Positions 27,780 through 37,847 of a DNA stretch of 64,000 bases are shown here, in pieces. Positions within the stretch are counted from its first letter, which is position 1, and each line of letters opens with the position of its first letter. The position numbers and the translations under genes were made by a program. The stretch comes from Haloplasmatales bacterium 4B (GTDB taxonomy: Bacteria; Bacillota_I; Bacilli_A; Haloplasmatales; Haloplasmataceae): contig NSKI01000007.1 of assembly GCA_003586005.1 (NCBI GenBank), positions 49,611 to 113,610 on the forward strand, given 5' to 3'. A model generated the notes under the pieces. That model saw only the letters and a list, made by a program, of their open reading frames with translations. It searched no databases and had not been told where the DNA came from.

Positions 27780-28540
27780 ATTGACCACATATCTATATCA
27801 ACAAAACCTAATCTATGATAAATTTTCCCAGCAAACGGATTAAAGAAAAATAAACAAGGTAATTTATTTTCATTTAATAAGTCCCAACATAACTTTGAGA
27901 CAACTTGTGATGCTAAACCTTTATTTCTGTAATCAACATGAGTTGCTACACCACCTATCATTGCTGATACACTTGTTTCAATTGCTGTTGCGGCACTTGA
28001 TATAACTAAATTGCCATCATCAACAAAATAAATTCTTCCTGCTTTTTCTTTAATTTTTCTTTGATTTGATTCAATATAAGTATCTGAATTAAATTCGGCC
28101 ATTACCATTAATGGATAAATTCTTTCTACGTCTTCTTCTTTAGCATTCTTAACTTCGACAATTGGTTTGATTAAATTATTTTTACCACTTAATTCACAAA
28201 AGTAACATTCATCAACCTTATTTACATTTTGTAAATGAGGTAACAATATATCAATAACTTGTTTTTTACCACTCATTCTTTGATATGTAAATTTATTCAA
28301 TAAATCTAAAATTTCCAACACATCAAAGGTGTCTGTATGACTATAGACAACCACATTTCCATAATATCTTAAAACACAAGCAGTAATTAAATTATCATCA
28401 TATTGTAAATATACTTCTTGAAAATCGACATCTAGCCCAAACTGTTCTACATCTCCAATGATAAAAAGATTGATAGAGGGTTCTTGCTTTACATAATCCA
28501 TCATTGTATTTATATTTTCATTTTTTACTTTAATAATCAT
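27761..28540 (-). CDS. GNAT-family N-acetyltransferase
   Basis: 259 residues. The C-terminal GNAT fold has the acetyl-CoA site IGGVATHVDYRNKGLASQVV near residue 200 and CLFFFNPFAGKIYHRLGFVD near 235. The N-terminal half (1-115) is a degenerate extra domain as in the two-domain GNAT_acetyltr_2 type. Substrate unknown. Confidence 0.82.
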   Translation of the reverse strand: MIIKVKNENINTMMDYVKQEPSINLFIIGDVEQFGLDVDFQEVYLQYDDNLITACVLRYYGNVVVYSHTDTFDVLEILDLLNKFTYQRMSGKKQVIDILLPHLQNVNKVDECYFCELSGKNNLIKPIVEVKNAKEEDVERIYPLMVMAEFNSDTYIESNQRKIKEKAGRIYFVDDGNLVISSAATAIETSVSAMIGGVATHVDYRNKGLASQVVSKLCWDLLNENKLPCLFFFNPFAGKIYHRLGFVDIDMWSMVAFES

Positions 28541-28793
28541 TTTTCCCCTTCTTCCTCATAAATAATTAGAATCATTATATATTAATTTTATAATTAATTC
28601 AAGATATTATTAATAAAATAAAAGAAACCCATTGCTATTTCATTTACCTTTTGTCTAGCAGTTTCTAATAATACGATATTTTTCTGGTCCTTCACCATTT
28701 AAGCCATCAGATGACTATTATTTCAATTTAAATTTTACAAATAATAACTTTATGTATATAATTAGGTAGAAATATATTATTGAGGTAGGTTAT

Positions 28794-29216
28794 ATGATAT
28801 CAAAAAAAGCAATTGAAGTACGTTACAGTGAAACTGACCAAATGGGAGTTGTTTACCATGCAAATTATTTAATTTGGTTTGAATTAGGTAGAACGCAATT
28901 TTTATCGGATTTGGGTTTTAGTTATCAAGAATTAGAAAATAGAAATCTTATTTTTCCTGTTAGAAACATCTTCATTACATACTTATCAAGCTGTCGTTAT
29001 GGCGAGAATATTGTTGTTGAAACATCTGTAAAAGAATTTAATTCCATTAAAACCGTATATCATCACATCATTAAAAACGATAATGGTGAAATTAAAGCTA
29101 AAGGTGAAAGCGTAGTTGTTTGCGTAAATAGAGAAAATTTTAAAATTACTAAGTTAGAACGTCACGCTAAAGATGTTTATGATGCTTATTATAAGTTAAT
29201 TAATACAAATTCTTAA
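28794..29216 (+). CDS. YbgC-type acyl-CoA thioesterase (hotdog fold)
   Basis: 140 residues with the 4HBT active-site signature [16 protein letters not shown] at 16-31 (Asp catalytic). It hydrolyses short acyl-CoA or acyl-ACP esters. GAGGTAGG before the ATG. The 3' end overlaps the converging peroxiredoxin gene by 17 bases. In 28541-28793 a short protein-like fragment in a broken frame is seen on the minus strand and nothing else. Confidence 0.88.
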   Translation: MISKKAIEVRYSETDQMGVVYHANYLIWFELGRTQFLSDLGFSYQELENRNLIFPVRNIFITYLSSCRYGENIVVETSVKEFNSIKTVYHHIIKNDNGEIKAKGESVVVCVNRENFKITKLERHAKDVYDAYYKLINTNS

Positions 29217-29871
29217 AGCAAAACCACCAATCATAACAACTATAATTCTCAATAGGTGCCTTTTGCAAACGAACTTTAGCATCTTGCATCGAAGTTGGTG
29301 GAGGCAAGATTACTTTATCGCCTATTAATGAATTGTATGGCCAATTAGCTGGTGTTGCTACTTTGAATTCATCTGTTGCTTGTAACGCCTTTATTGTCCT
29401 AATAATTTCATTAATATTTCTTCCAACTTCTTGTGGATAATACAAAATAGTCCGAACAATTCCCTTATCATCAACGATAAAAACAGCACGTACTGTATTT
29501 GTCCCTTTATATGGACTTATCATCCCTAGCTTATTAGCTACAATCCCCAATGAGTCACCTATTACCGGAAATGGAATTTTTACTTTTATTTTTTCGTTAA
29601 TCCATTCTATCCATTTTATATGAGAAAATACTTGATCAACTGATAAGCCAATTAATTTTGTATTCAAACCTAAAAAATCTTCATTATGAAGCGAGAATTC
29701 TATAAACTCTGTGGTACATACTGGTGTAAAGTCACTTGGATGTGAAAATAAAACAAACCATTTACCTAAATAATCTTCAGGTAGATTAATCGGCCCAAGA
29801 GTTGTACTTACTTTCATACTTGGAAATTTTTCTCCAATTAAGGGAAATCTATCCTGTTTTAGATTTTCCAT
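29200..29871 (-). CDS. Peroxiredoxin, Prx6 type
   Basis: 223 residues. Peroxidatic Cys in [13 protein letters not shown] near residue 50. The long C-terminal arm ends in [11 protein letters not shown] with two more Cys, the pattern of archaeal/anaerobe Prx6 proteins that reform disulfides through these Cys. It reduces H2O2 and organic peroxides, which suits an anaerobe exposed to oxygen. Start ATG with a GGGG site. Confidence 0.92.
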   Translation of the reverse strand: MENLKQDRFPLIGEKFPSMKVSTTLGPINLPEDYLGKWFVLFSHPSDFTPVCTTEFIEFSLHNEDFLGLNTKLIGLSVDQVFSHIKWIEWINEKIKVKIPFPVIGDSLGIVANKLGMISPYKGTNTVRAVFIVDDKGIVRTILYYPQEVGRNINEIIRTIKALQATDEFKVATPANWPYNSLIGDKVILPPPTSMQDAKVRLQKAPIENYSCYDWWFCFKNLY

Positions 29872-29957
29872 TTAAATTTAAGCCCCTTTTCATAAAAATA
29901 GTCATTATATATATATCCAAAATAATTAACTTTGTGATACATTATAATGACTTTTAT

Positions 29958-30677
29958 TTATTGTGGTTGTTTATTTAAACATATAATTTTATATAACTCT
30001 TCAACAAAATTAGTTGTAACATCAATATAATACTCTACTTCACTTCTAGCAATTATATTTTTATCATCATCACCATGATCTATATCAGTTTGATGAGCAA
30101 TCTTATTTCTTCTTTCATATATATCATCTAGGATATTATCAAGTTTTTTATCGTTATCTATTATTTTTTTATTTTTAAGTGCTCTTTCTACTTTAGAAAA
30201 CTCATCTTCAGATGTAATAACATTTAGCAGTACTCTAATTCTTCCTGATGACATAAATGTATAACTATCATTAATATCGATGAAGGCTTGTTTTAAATAT
30301 TCATCAATATTTTCAGAATCATATAGGGCTTGTTCTAATAATTTTAAGGGAACTTTATAGTTATTGTATCCTCTAGTTTTAGGAGTTTCCTTTTTAAAGA
30401 TTTTTAATAAACCATAACTATAGATTTCATGCATAAAAAAATCCAATGAACTCATCACAAAGACAATTTGAAATCTTAAAATATCGTTTGCTTCTTTAGT
30501 TTTTTTATGTTTACTTAAGAGATCAACAATTTCAAACCGGTTATTAATACGATTAATATTATCTCTAAAGGTATTTATCATTTGATTAGCATCTTTATCA
30601 ATATATCTAATTTTCTTTTCTCTTATTTCTTGTTCACGGTCAAATAACTTAATCCGATGCTCTACTCTATTCTTCAT
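29958..30677 (-). CDS. HEPN-domain protein (MAE_28990/MAE_18760 type), probable RNase effector
   Basis: 239 residues, helical. The HEPN active-site motif RNKIAH (Rx4H) is near residue 190, and a helix with SSLDFFMHEIYSYGLLKIF is near 80. HEPN proteins of this type are RNases found in toxin-antitoxin, abortive infection and CRISPR-linked systems. The start overlaps the upstream AAA ATPase gene by 11 bases, so the two are made together. A defence role is inferred from pairing. Confidence 0.8.
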   Translation of the reverse strand: MKNRVEHRIKLFDREQEIREKKIRYIDKDANQMINTFRDNINRINNRFEIVDLLSKHKKTKEANDILRFQIVFVMSSLDFFMHEIYSYGLLKIFKKETPKTRGYNNYKVPLKLLEQALYDSENIDEYLKQAFIDINDSYTFMSSGRIRVLLNVITSEDEFSKVERALKNKKIIDNDKKLDNILDDIYERRNKIAHQTDIDHGDDDKNIIARSEVEYYIDVTTNFVEELYKIICLNKQPQ

Positions 30678-31797
30678 ATATTCCTACTCCATATTTATTC
30701 AATTTGAATGTTGCCCCATATTTACCAAGAATATAACCTTTTTCAATATTTTCATTTTGACTAACATTCATGATGTTATAAAGTGAATAACATTCTGTAT
30801 TCATACCCTTTAAATTCTTTTCCATAAACCAAATTTGATCTCTTCTAAATATAGATAAATCAAGCAGAGAAGAATTATGAGTGGTAAATATAAGTTGGGC
30901 ATTGTTAGTATTAATTGATTTTTCGTTAAATAAATTTATGAAGTATTTGATAATTGCTAAATGAAGATTTTTCTCGAATTCATCAATTATAATAATTTTC
31001 CCATTAGTTAATATTTCATTAAATAATACTAATAAAGTAAATAGTTTTTTAGTTCCTATTGATTCCTCCACTAAATTAAGTTCCATATTATCATAATTTA
31101 CGATAATTTGATTGTCTTTTAAATAGAATTTTTTAATACCAATATCGATATTAGATAATAATTTAGTTACCATTATCATGTCATTGTTTTCTTTAAACAT
31201 ATCAACTGATTGTTGAAATAAATCAACTTCCTCATGCTCATATGATGATATAATTACAACTTGGTTTGTCAAATAGTTATAAACACTTTTTATAAATTCA
31301 TCATCACAATACTGATTAAGTAATGATAAAAATACTTTTTTCCCTGAACTATGTTTTTTAATTATTTCATCAAAGGCATTTTGTTCATAGTTTTCTAAAT
31401 CCCGATCAAAAATAGTTACTTCTGAATCATCATCAAATAAATATAAAAATTCATTTACAACTTGATCATTAGTAAAATCTATGCCATAAAATACTCTTTT
31501 ATTATTCATTATAAATTGAATGTCTATTTGTGTTGGTCGATTTATTTCATTTAATTTATGAGGATAATATGAACTAACTTCACCAGCTATTAGTAATGTT
31601 TGCAAGTGTTTTAGTGATAAAAACAAATTAGATTTCCCTGCTCCGTTAGTACCGATAATAATGGAACTAGGTAAAACTTTATGATTACTTTCCTCTATTA
31701 TATAATCTCGATGCAATTCATCATTTGTAGCAACCATTGAAAAAATAACTTTTTTATTAATTGATTTAAAATTTTCTACTGAAAGTTGTAAAATCAT
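30667..31797 (-). CDS. AAA ATPase (RloA/AAA_15-AAA_21 type) paired with HEPN protein
   Basis: 376 residues, SMC/RecF-like ATPase. N-terminal LSVENFKSINKKVIFSM, Walker A GTNGAGKSNLF near residue 50, a signature region near SIGTKKLF, Walker B KIIIIDEFEKNLH and switch His TTHNSSLLDLS near 310. Such ATPases (Septu, retron-Eco8 and RloA relatives) act as sensors or regulators of a toxic partner encoded next to them. Here the partner is the HEPN protein. GGGATG precedes the ATG. Confidence 0.85.
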   Translation of the reverse strand: MILQLSVENFKSINKKVIFSMVATNDELHRDYIIEESNHKVLPSSIIIGTNGAGKSNLFLSLKHLQTLLIAGEVSSYYPHKLNEINRPTQIDIQFIMNNKRVFYGIDFTNDQVVNEFLYLFDDDSEVTIFDRDLENYEQNAFDEIIKKHSSGKKVFLSLLNQYCDDEFIKSVYNYLTNQVVIISSYEHEEVDLFQQSVDMFKENNDMIMVTKLLSNIDIGIKKFYLKDNQIIVNYDNMELNLVEESIGTKKLFTLLVLFNEILTNGKIIIIDEFEKNLHLAIIKYFINLFNEKSINTNNAQLIFTTHNSSLLDLSIFRRDQIWFMEKNLKGMNTECYSLYNIMNVSQNENIEKGYILGKYGATFKLNKYGVGIYEE

Positions 31798-31875
31798 CTA
31801 ATCATCCCATCTTATCTAAATATTATTAGTGTAATCATTAGTTATATTTTAATCCAGATTTTATAATTAAGCAAT

Positions 31876-31904
31876 AAAAAAAGCACCAGTAAAATTACTG
31901 GTGC
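31876..31904 (-). terminator. Intrinsic terminator of the flotillin-like remnant
   Basis: GCACCAGTAA (31883-31892) and TTACTGGTGC (31895-31904), a perfect 10-base stem, with a T-run on the minus strand. Confidence 0.9.
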
Positions 31905-31911
31905 CTAATCT

Positions 31912-32131
31912 TTACTCATTCGTAGAATTTGTATCTATTTCTTCTTCATTAACTTCATCTACTTTACTTTCTTCGGTTTTCTCACCTTTTAGGAATTTTG
32001 GTAATTCCATACCACCCATTTTAAATACATCCTCAAATGGTGGCAATAATACCTTTGATTGCTTCAACCTGTGTTTTAACAAGTTCAGGTAATTTATTTG
32101 TAATCATCATTAAAATTGCTGATTGTGGATT
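31912..32131 (-). pseudogene. SPFH/flotillin-like protein, C-terminal remnant
   Basis: Minus-strand fragment beginning NPQSAILMMITNKLPELVKT, typical of the end of an SPFH domain, then a frameshift near 32045 into PPFEDVFKMGGMELPKFL and an acidic tail ending at 31912. A TGA stop precedes the fragment at 32132. The rest of the gene is gone. Confidence 0.6.
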
Positions 32132-32186
32132 TCATAAAAAATTATTATAGTAAATAAATCTATTTATTGATATTGATAATTTTCTT

Positions 32187-33251
32187 TTACTCTCCAACAC
32201 CAATTAATAAGTCAGCAATATTATCATATCCAGACACTCCTATATTGTTTAGTGCTACATTTAAATTATTTACAATTGTTGAGTCAAGGTTAGCTTCGAA
32301 AGCCCCTAACACATCTTCTTGCATAGATTCATCCAGTTTTGAATAACTATCTGATAATGCGCTGAATAAATCTATTTCTTCATCTGTTAAATCATCTATA
32401 TCATCAGTCTCTATTTTAGTTTGCAATAGCTCTATTACAGAATCTAAATATTCTTTAAACTGCATTTGTGTATCATCAGTTTCATCTAAAACATCTGAAA
32501 CGTCTGATAACAAACTACCATCGGTAATAACTTTGTTTAGTTCATCAATAGCATTTTGAATTGCTACAGCATCAGCATTTTCTTGATTGAATTGATAATT
32601 AATATAAAATTTACCATTCTCTAATTTTACACCATTAAAGTTAATAATATCAGTTCCAAGATTATTTTTTAATATATCTTGAATATAAGAATCTAAAACA
32701 GTAATATATAATTCTTCGTAATTAATTTCACCATATTTGTAATCTTCATTTAGTGATTGAGCATAATTATCCAATGCCCAAGAAAATAAAGGCTTTAAAA
32801 TTGGTAATTTACCAACCTTAAATTTATCCAATGATAGTTTTAAACTATCTGATGTATCTTTCACACCAATACTTATAGTAACTGTTGTGGAAACTGAGCG
32901 ATACTTAAATAAAGCATACATGGTTAATTTATCATCATCAAAATTTACCCAAAATGCTTCTAAAAAATCGACTTCATTATCCTCGCTTTTATTATTAGCT
33001 AATTCTTTATAAATTATTTTATTTACCGTTTTCTCCTCAATATATATTGTGTTTTTACCTAAAATATTCGCTATAGCAAGGGAATTTAACTTATTTAATA
33101 TAACTTCTTCACCATCATAATTTTCATAGTCAAAATTCTTTAAATACGTTGGTGGTACATCATCTTTAATTAGCATTAAACCACCAAGACATAAAGGAAC
33201 TACTATAATGATAATAAAAAAACCGACAACGATACGCCTAAACAATCTCAT
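32187..33251 (-). CDS. Membrane-anchored hypothetical protein
   Basis: About 354 residues. An N-terminal membrane segment (FIIIIVVPLCLGGLMLI) is followed by a large extracellular acidic domain, Asp/Asn/Ser-rich and mostly alpha/beta. Several D/E-rich stretches lie near the C-terminus (ETDDIDDLTDEEIDLF). ATG at 33251 has GGAG upstream; ATG at 33266 is also possible with AAGGAT. No family recognised. Confidence 0.68.
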   Translation of the reverse strand: MRLFRRIVVGFFIIIIVVPLCLGGLMLIKDDVPPTYLKNFDYENYDGEEVILNKLNSLAIANILGKNTIYIEEKTVNKIIYKELANNKSEDNEVDFLEAFWVNFDDDKLTMYALFKYRSVSTTVTISIGVKDTSDSLKLSLDKFKVGKLPILKPLFSWALDNYAQSLNEDYKYGEINYEELYITVLDSYIQDILKNNLGTDIINFNGVKLENGKFYINYQFNQENADAVAIQNAIDELNKVITDGSLLSDVSDVLDETDDTQMQFKEYLDSVIELLQTKIETDDIDDLTDEEIDLFSALSDSYSKLDESMQEDVLGAFEANLDSTIVNNLNVALNNIGVSGYDNIADLLIGVGE

Positions 33252-33392
33252 AAATTTCATCTCCATTTTAAATATCCTTTTAGTTATTGTATTCAATACC
33301 GCTTATAAACTTGCCTTATTATAGCGTATAAATTGTGTATACTATAATTTTTTTCCATTGTATTAAAAACCATCTAATAATAAGAGTATATA

Positions 33393-34184
33393 TTATTTCA
33401 ACCCATTATTTGTTAAGCACAATTTGTAAAAATTTTCTAATTTATCCCCATAATCTAGATCATTCTTTAATATAAACCTTATAATTTCTTCATAAGATAT
33501 ACAATCCACATTTATTCTTGAAAATAACCTAGTAAATAACTCTAAAAAGGCTTTTTTAGAAGGATCATTTCCGTATTGCAAAACTCTTTTTCCAACTATA
33601 TCTTCAATGTTTTTTTTATAAGTGTAAGCTTTAAATGATTCCATATTTAATGTTTCCTGAGGAGCTATCACAAATAAACCTATTTGATCAATAAATGCAT
33701 TTTCTAAATGACTCAGGGTTTGGACCATACAACTAATATCACGAGCAACTTGTTGATATTCCTTATAACATCTAATACCTTTTTTTAGTGGTGTAGTCAT
33801 TGTAGTTTCAATAACAACAAATTGATTGGCGTCTTTAAGTAAAACTACTCTTTCTTTTTTCTTTCCATAAAGAACTTTAAAATGGCCAACTACACCACTA
33901 ACATTTGCACTTGGTTCAGCTAGTGGGTCTTTCTCCCCTTTATTCCTTACTTTAAATGGTGTTTCAAGAGTAGCATTAATATAATATCTTGTATTTTCTA
34001 CACATTTAAATGCTTTACAGATCTTTCTGTCAGTATCAGAATTGACAATATGATCATCATTGTTTAAAAACCAATACATTACTAAACTAAGTAAATAATT
34101 TTCATTATATAATAATTTTGGTGAAAATATTCGCTTACTTTCATCTTCAGTTAAATTAATAATTTTTGTTAATATTTCCTTCAT
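33393..34184 (-). CDS. Hypothetical protein, possible PD-(D/E)xK-like fold
   Basis: 263 residues, soluble. The central part, FVVIETTMTTPLKKGI then YQQVARDISCM, has the look of a PD-(D/E)xK core strand plus QxxR helix, but the usual Lys after the Glu is replaced by Thr. A nuclease function is therefore doubtful. GAGGAG precedes the ATG at 34184. Beside the HEPN/AAA region but separated by two loci. Confidence 0.55.
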   Translation of the reverse strand: MKEILTKIINLTEDESKRIFSPKLLYNENYLLSLVMYWFLNNDDHIVNSDTDRKICKAFKCVENTRYYINATLETPFKVRNKGEKDPLAEPSANVSGVVGHFKVLYGKKKERVVLLKDANQFVVIETTMTTPLKKGIRCYKEYQQVARDISCMVQTLSHLENAFIDQIGLFVIAPQETLNMESFKAYTYKKNIEDIVGKRVLQYGNDPSKKAFLELFTRLFSRINVDCISYEEIIRFILKNDLDYGDKLENFYKLCLTNNGLK

Positions 34185-34291
34185 AAAATCACTCCTCACA
34201 ACAATTATAAGCATATCTATTTGCTAAATTTGTTGAAATTAGTCGATAGCCAAAGAAAGAAAGAAAATATAAAAAAAGGACTTAAGTAATC

Positions 34292-36685
34292 TTAAGTCAT
34301 TCTTATATGATTTTGAAGCTCAATTTTCTCAGGTATTGAAAAATAGAATCCTTGCATGAATGAACAACCCAATTGAGATAATTTTTGTACTTGTTCTTCA
34401 GTTTCAACACCTTCAACAATTACTAATTTATTTTTAAGATGTGCAACTTTGATAATCATATTGATAATCTCAATATTTGTTTCAATATGTATGTTTTTTA
34501 TAAACATTCGATCGATTTTAATTATATCGAAATCTACTGTATCAAGAATCGATAATGACGAATAATCTTTTCCAAAATCATCTAATGCAACAATAAAACC
34601 CAATTTTTTTAATAACTTGATTTGTTGTCTTGATTCATCAATATTAGTGACAAATGTATTTTCACTAATCTCAACGCAAATATCAGAATTTTTAAGATTA
34701 TTTGAACTGACTAAGCTATTAAGTCTTTTAGGAAAATCCTTCTTAAGTAATAACAGCGGACAAACATTAATGCATAACTTAGATTGAAGATATTTCTTAT
34801 CATAATTAATTTTCGAATATAATTTTAACGATTTTTTAATCGCAATAATATCTAGAGTTGGCATTAACCCCGATTCCTCAGCGATTGGAATAAAATTTCC
34901 AGGTAATATTTGACCTTTACTACTATTCCATCTGAGTAGGGATTCTATAAAAACAATCTTATTATCTTTATGAGCATTCACAATAAATTGAAAATGCACT
35001 TCAAATTCATCCTGACCAATTGCCTTTTTCAAACTATTAGCTATTTCAACTTTTTGATTTACAACCTCATACATTTCTTTTGAAAAATGTAAACAATTAT
35101 TATTACGAGCCATTTTAGATTCATACATAGCAATATCAGCATAAGAAATTAAGCGATCAAAATTATCTGTGTCTTCAGGATATAATGCATACCCTATACT
35201 TGAAGAAATAAAAATATCGTTATCATCAATTATAATATTCTTTTGTAAATCATTTTGAAGCTTATTCTTTAAAAAATTAAGTGAACTATTAAGGTGATAG
35301 TTAGGGACTAATATCAAAAATTCATCCCCTGATAATCTACTAATTATACAGCCATAATTTTCATAAGCTTGTAAATCTCTTGCGAATATTTTAATGATTT
35401 TATCACCTTGATTATGACCATAAAAATCGTTAATATTTTTAAAATTATTAATATCAATAAAAAACGCAGCTAACGATTCAATATTTTTTATCTGATCTAA
35501 TTTATTAAAAATACCCCGCCTATTATATAAACCTGTCAAAGCATCATGTTCTGAATCAAATTTTAATCTATCATTCATTTTTTTTAATTCTGTTATGTCA
35601 TGACCTATAGTAATAATATATTCAACTTCATTATTACTATTAAATACTGCATCATTATTCCAAGAAATCCATTTATATCCTGATTTAGATTCAACTAATA
35701 TTTCTTCTTGTGAAAAATGCGGCGGCTTTAACACTTTTTTTAACCAGTCTGGGTTATATTGTTTTAACGTGATCTCACAATCTTTAATGTTATTTTTATT
35801 ACCACTAAATATATCTTTATACGATTTACTTGCATATAATATTTCTCCAGTTGGACTAATTTTAGCTACTAAATCTGTTGAATTTTCAATTATTATCTGA
35901 TATTGAGCTTGTTGGTCATGTAATTTATTTTGAATTTTCACAAAATTTGTTATGTCGACTTGTACTCCTAAAAAGAAATCCTTATTTTTTGTTTCAATTT
36001 GTCCTCTAGTAGAAATATAGCAATAATCCAAACTCTTAGGAAATTTTATTCTAAAGTCCAACCGATATTTTTGATTTTCTAATTTATAAATCTTTTCAAA
36101 TTGTTCAATTACATCTTTAACATCATCTTTATGCACAAATGACAAATATTCCTTAACTGAGTACGTAATTATTGATTTAGGCAATCCATATTTATCAACA
36201 AATTTTTTATTATACGATATTTTTATTTTTTTCAAATCAAAATTAAATTCAAAATAATTTATTTCCCCTATATCCGAATAAAGCTTTAAACGGTCATACT
36301 GTTTTTCAATTAATTTCAAACTATCTTGCGTCATTTCGATATAATGATTAAAACTATTTAGTAGATCACTTACTTCTCTATTGTATTTATATCGCAACTT
36401 AATTTTTTCTTCACCATTACTTATTCGTTTAATTACAGACTTACTTTCAACAAAAGGGCGAGTCAATAATACAAAAGTTTTTGTAATTATATAAATAATG
36501 TAAACAAACAGTATTGAATTTACAATATACCAAATAATTTTATATGACTGAGTTTTTCCATCAAGGTCATTATTCAAACCTGAAAATCTCTCAAAACAAA
36601 ATACTGATATTAAAATTAAAAATGTTAAAATAACAGAAGATAATGCAAGATTTTTTTTAAGACTGCTTTTATTATTTATTTTCAT
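34292..36685 (-). CDS. Membrane PAS-GGDEF-EAL cyclic-di-GMP protein
   Basis: 797 residues: two membrane helices (15-28 and 45-70), a short linker, two PAS domains (about 130-250 and 265-375; second begins YQIIIENSTDLVAKI), GGDEF domain (about 385-540) with LSGDEFLIL (SGDEF form), and EAL domain (about 560-795). EAL residues present: ESLLRW (ESL for EAL), Asn in CINVCP, Glu in VEISENTF, LDDFGKDYSS, IKIDRMFI, VEGVETEEQ. Both domains could be active. It links a membrane or ligand signal to c-di-GMP level. No PilZ or other c-di-GMP protein is seen nearby. Confidence 0.9.
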   Translation of the reverse strand: MKINNKSSLKKNLALSSVILTFLILISVFCFERFSGLNNDLDGKTQSYKIIWYIVNSILFVYIIYIITKTFVLLTRPFVESKSVIKRISNGEEKIKLRYKYNREVSDLLNSFNHYIEMTQDSLKLIEKQYDRLKLYSDIGEINYFEFNFDLKKIKISYNKKFVDKYGLPKSIITYSVKEYLSFVHKDDVKDVIEQFEKIYKLENQKYRLDFRIKFPKSLDYCYISTRGQIETKNKDFFLGVQVDITNFVKIQNKLHDQQAQYQIIIENSTDLVAKISPTGEILYASKSYKDIFSGNKNNIKDCEITLKQYNPDWLKKVLKPPHFSQEEILVESKSGYKWISWNNDAVFNSNNEVEYIITIGHDITELKKMNDRLKFDSEHDALTGLYNRRGIFNKLDQIKNIESLAAFFIDINNFKNINDFYGHNQGDKIIKIFARDLQAYENYGCIISRLSGDEFLILVPNYHLNSSLNFLKNKLQNDLQKNIIIDDNDIFISSSIGYALYPEDTDNFDRLISYADIAMYESKMARNNNCLHFSKEMYEVVNQKVEIANSLKKAIGQDEFEVHFQFIVNAHKDNKIVFIESLLRWNSSKGQILPGNFIPIAEESGLMPTLDIIAIKKSLKLYSKINYDKKYLQSKLCINVCPLLLLKKDFPKRLNSLVSSNNLKNSDICVEISENTFVTNIDESRQQIKLLKKLGFIVALDDFGKDYSSLSILDTVDFDIIKIDRMFIKNIHIETNIEIINMIIKVAHLKNKLVIVEGVETEEQVQKLSQLGCSFMQGFYFSIPEKIELQNHIRMT

Positions 36686-36924
36686 ACTTCACCTCAAATT
36701 CAAACACTTAACATTATTGTACATTATTTTCCAAAAATAACCAATATTTTTTAATAAATTGCCCGACAATTTCCTAAAACAAACAATTTTTAACATAAAA
36801 TAATCAAATTAGAACAAATGATAGATTATTGTAATAAAAGACTTCATCTAATAGTTGATTTTTTAATTAATAAATATAGATTAATACTTTGTCTTTATGT
36901 ATAATATAAAGTGGAGGTAGTAAA

Positions 36925-37398
36925 ATGTATGAGACAAATTTAACCATTGAGGACTGCAAACAAAAATTAAATGGAGAACTAAAAACATTAAAAGATAATT
37001 TGCGAGAAGATTGTTATATGGGAAGAGTTATAAATGATAAATTTTCTTTTTTTTATCATAAAGCAAATCGATATAGTAATAATGGCATTTTATGTACAGG
37101 AAAATTAATTAAGTCTAGTTCTAATACTCTTGTTAAGTTAAGGTTTAACAGTATGTTTATGTCATTCTCTTATTTAATAATCGCCTTTACTCTTTTAATT
37201 GCAGTGCTTTTGTTTAATAATTATAACGAAAATTTACCTTTTTTACAATTTATTTTAATGTTAGTTAAATACTATTCATTATTATTAATCATCTTTAGTG
37301 TTTTTGAAATTATTACTATAAATCTTCCAAAAAATAAAAAGAAGATAAAGATGATGAATGAATTTTTGATTGATTTATTAAAACTTAAAAGAAATTAA
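36925..37398 (+). CDS. Two-helix membrane protein, unknown
   Basis: 157 residues. An N-terminal soluble part (1-70, TIEDCKQKLNGELKTL and a beta-rich stretch) precedes two membrane segments (about 83-100 and 112-135) and a basic tail. The layout resembles bacterial PH-like membrane proteins but no family is certain. GGAGGTAG before the ATG; own terminator behind. Confidence 0.62.
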   Translation: MYETNLTIEDCKQKLNGELKTLKDNLREDCYMGRVINDKFSFFYHKANRYSNNGILCTGKLIKSSSNTLVKLRFNSMFMSFSYLIIAFTLLIAVLLFNNYNENLPFLQFILMLVKYYSLLLIIFSVFEIITINLPKNKKKIKMMNEFLIDLLKLKRN

Positions 37399-37431
37399 AA
37401 ATAGGTTATCGTTTGATAACCTATTTTATTT
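37397..37431 (+). terminator. Intrinsic terminator
   Basis: AATAGGTTATC (37400-37410) and GATAACCTATT (37415-37425), 4-base loop, T-rich tail. Confidence 0.9.
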
Positions 37432-37519
37432 GGTTATACAATTTTTCAAAAAAATTATTTTATTGATTAAAAAATTAACAAGGATTAAATACATATATAC
37501 ATAGATCAACGAGAAAACA

Positions 37520-37753
37520 TAAATGAAAAAGGATTTTTTAAGTAGACCTAAAAGTGGGATTCCAATAAAAAATGATACAATCATCTAAAAATCCTAAAGA
37601 AACTCCAACTAACCTATAGTAAATATAAAAATAATAAATGCACTAGTTACATAACTTGTAATACCTGCTTAAACATTTTTTTAGTAATAAGATGAATAGG
37701 GATGGTACTTACTACTATACTGCGGCTTCCACTAATATTTTAGTTTTAAGCAT
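37520..37753 (-). pseudogene. Degraded ECF-type transporter S component (ThiT-like)
   Basis: A minus-strand start MLKTKILVEAAV (ATG at 37753, GGTGGAG upstream) matches the beginning of ThiT/YuaJ-like thiamine transporters but meets stops at once. Further hydrophobic pieces (VGVSLGFLDDCIIF, GIPLLGLLKKS) follow in shifting frames. No intact gene in 37432-37847. Confidence 0.4.
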
Positions 37754-37847
37754 TTAACTCCACCTCATTTAATTATATATAACCATTCACATATATTGAA
37801 TATAAACCATAAATTCTTAATCAAATTGTTTTTAAAGGAGAAAGTAT

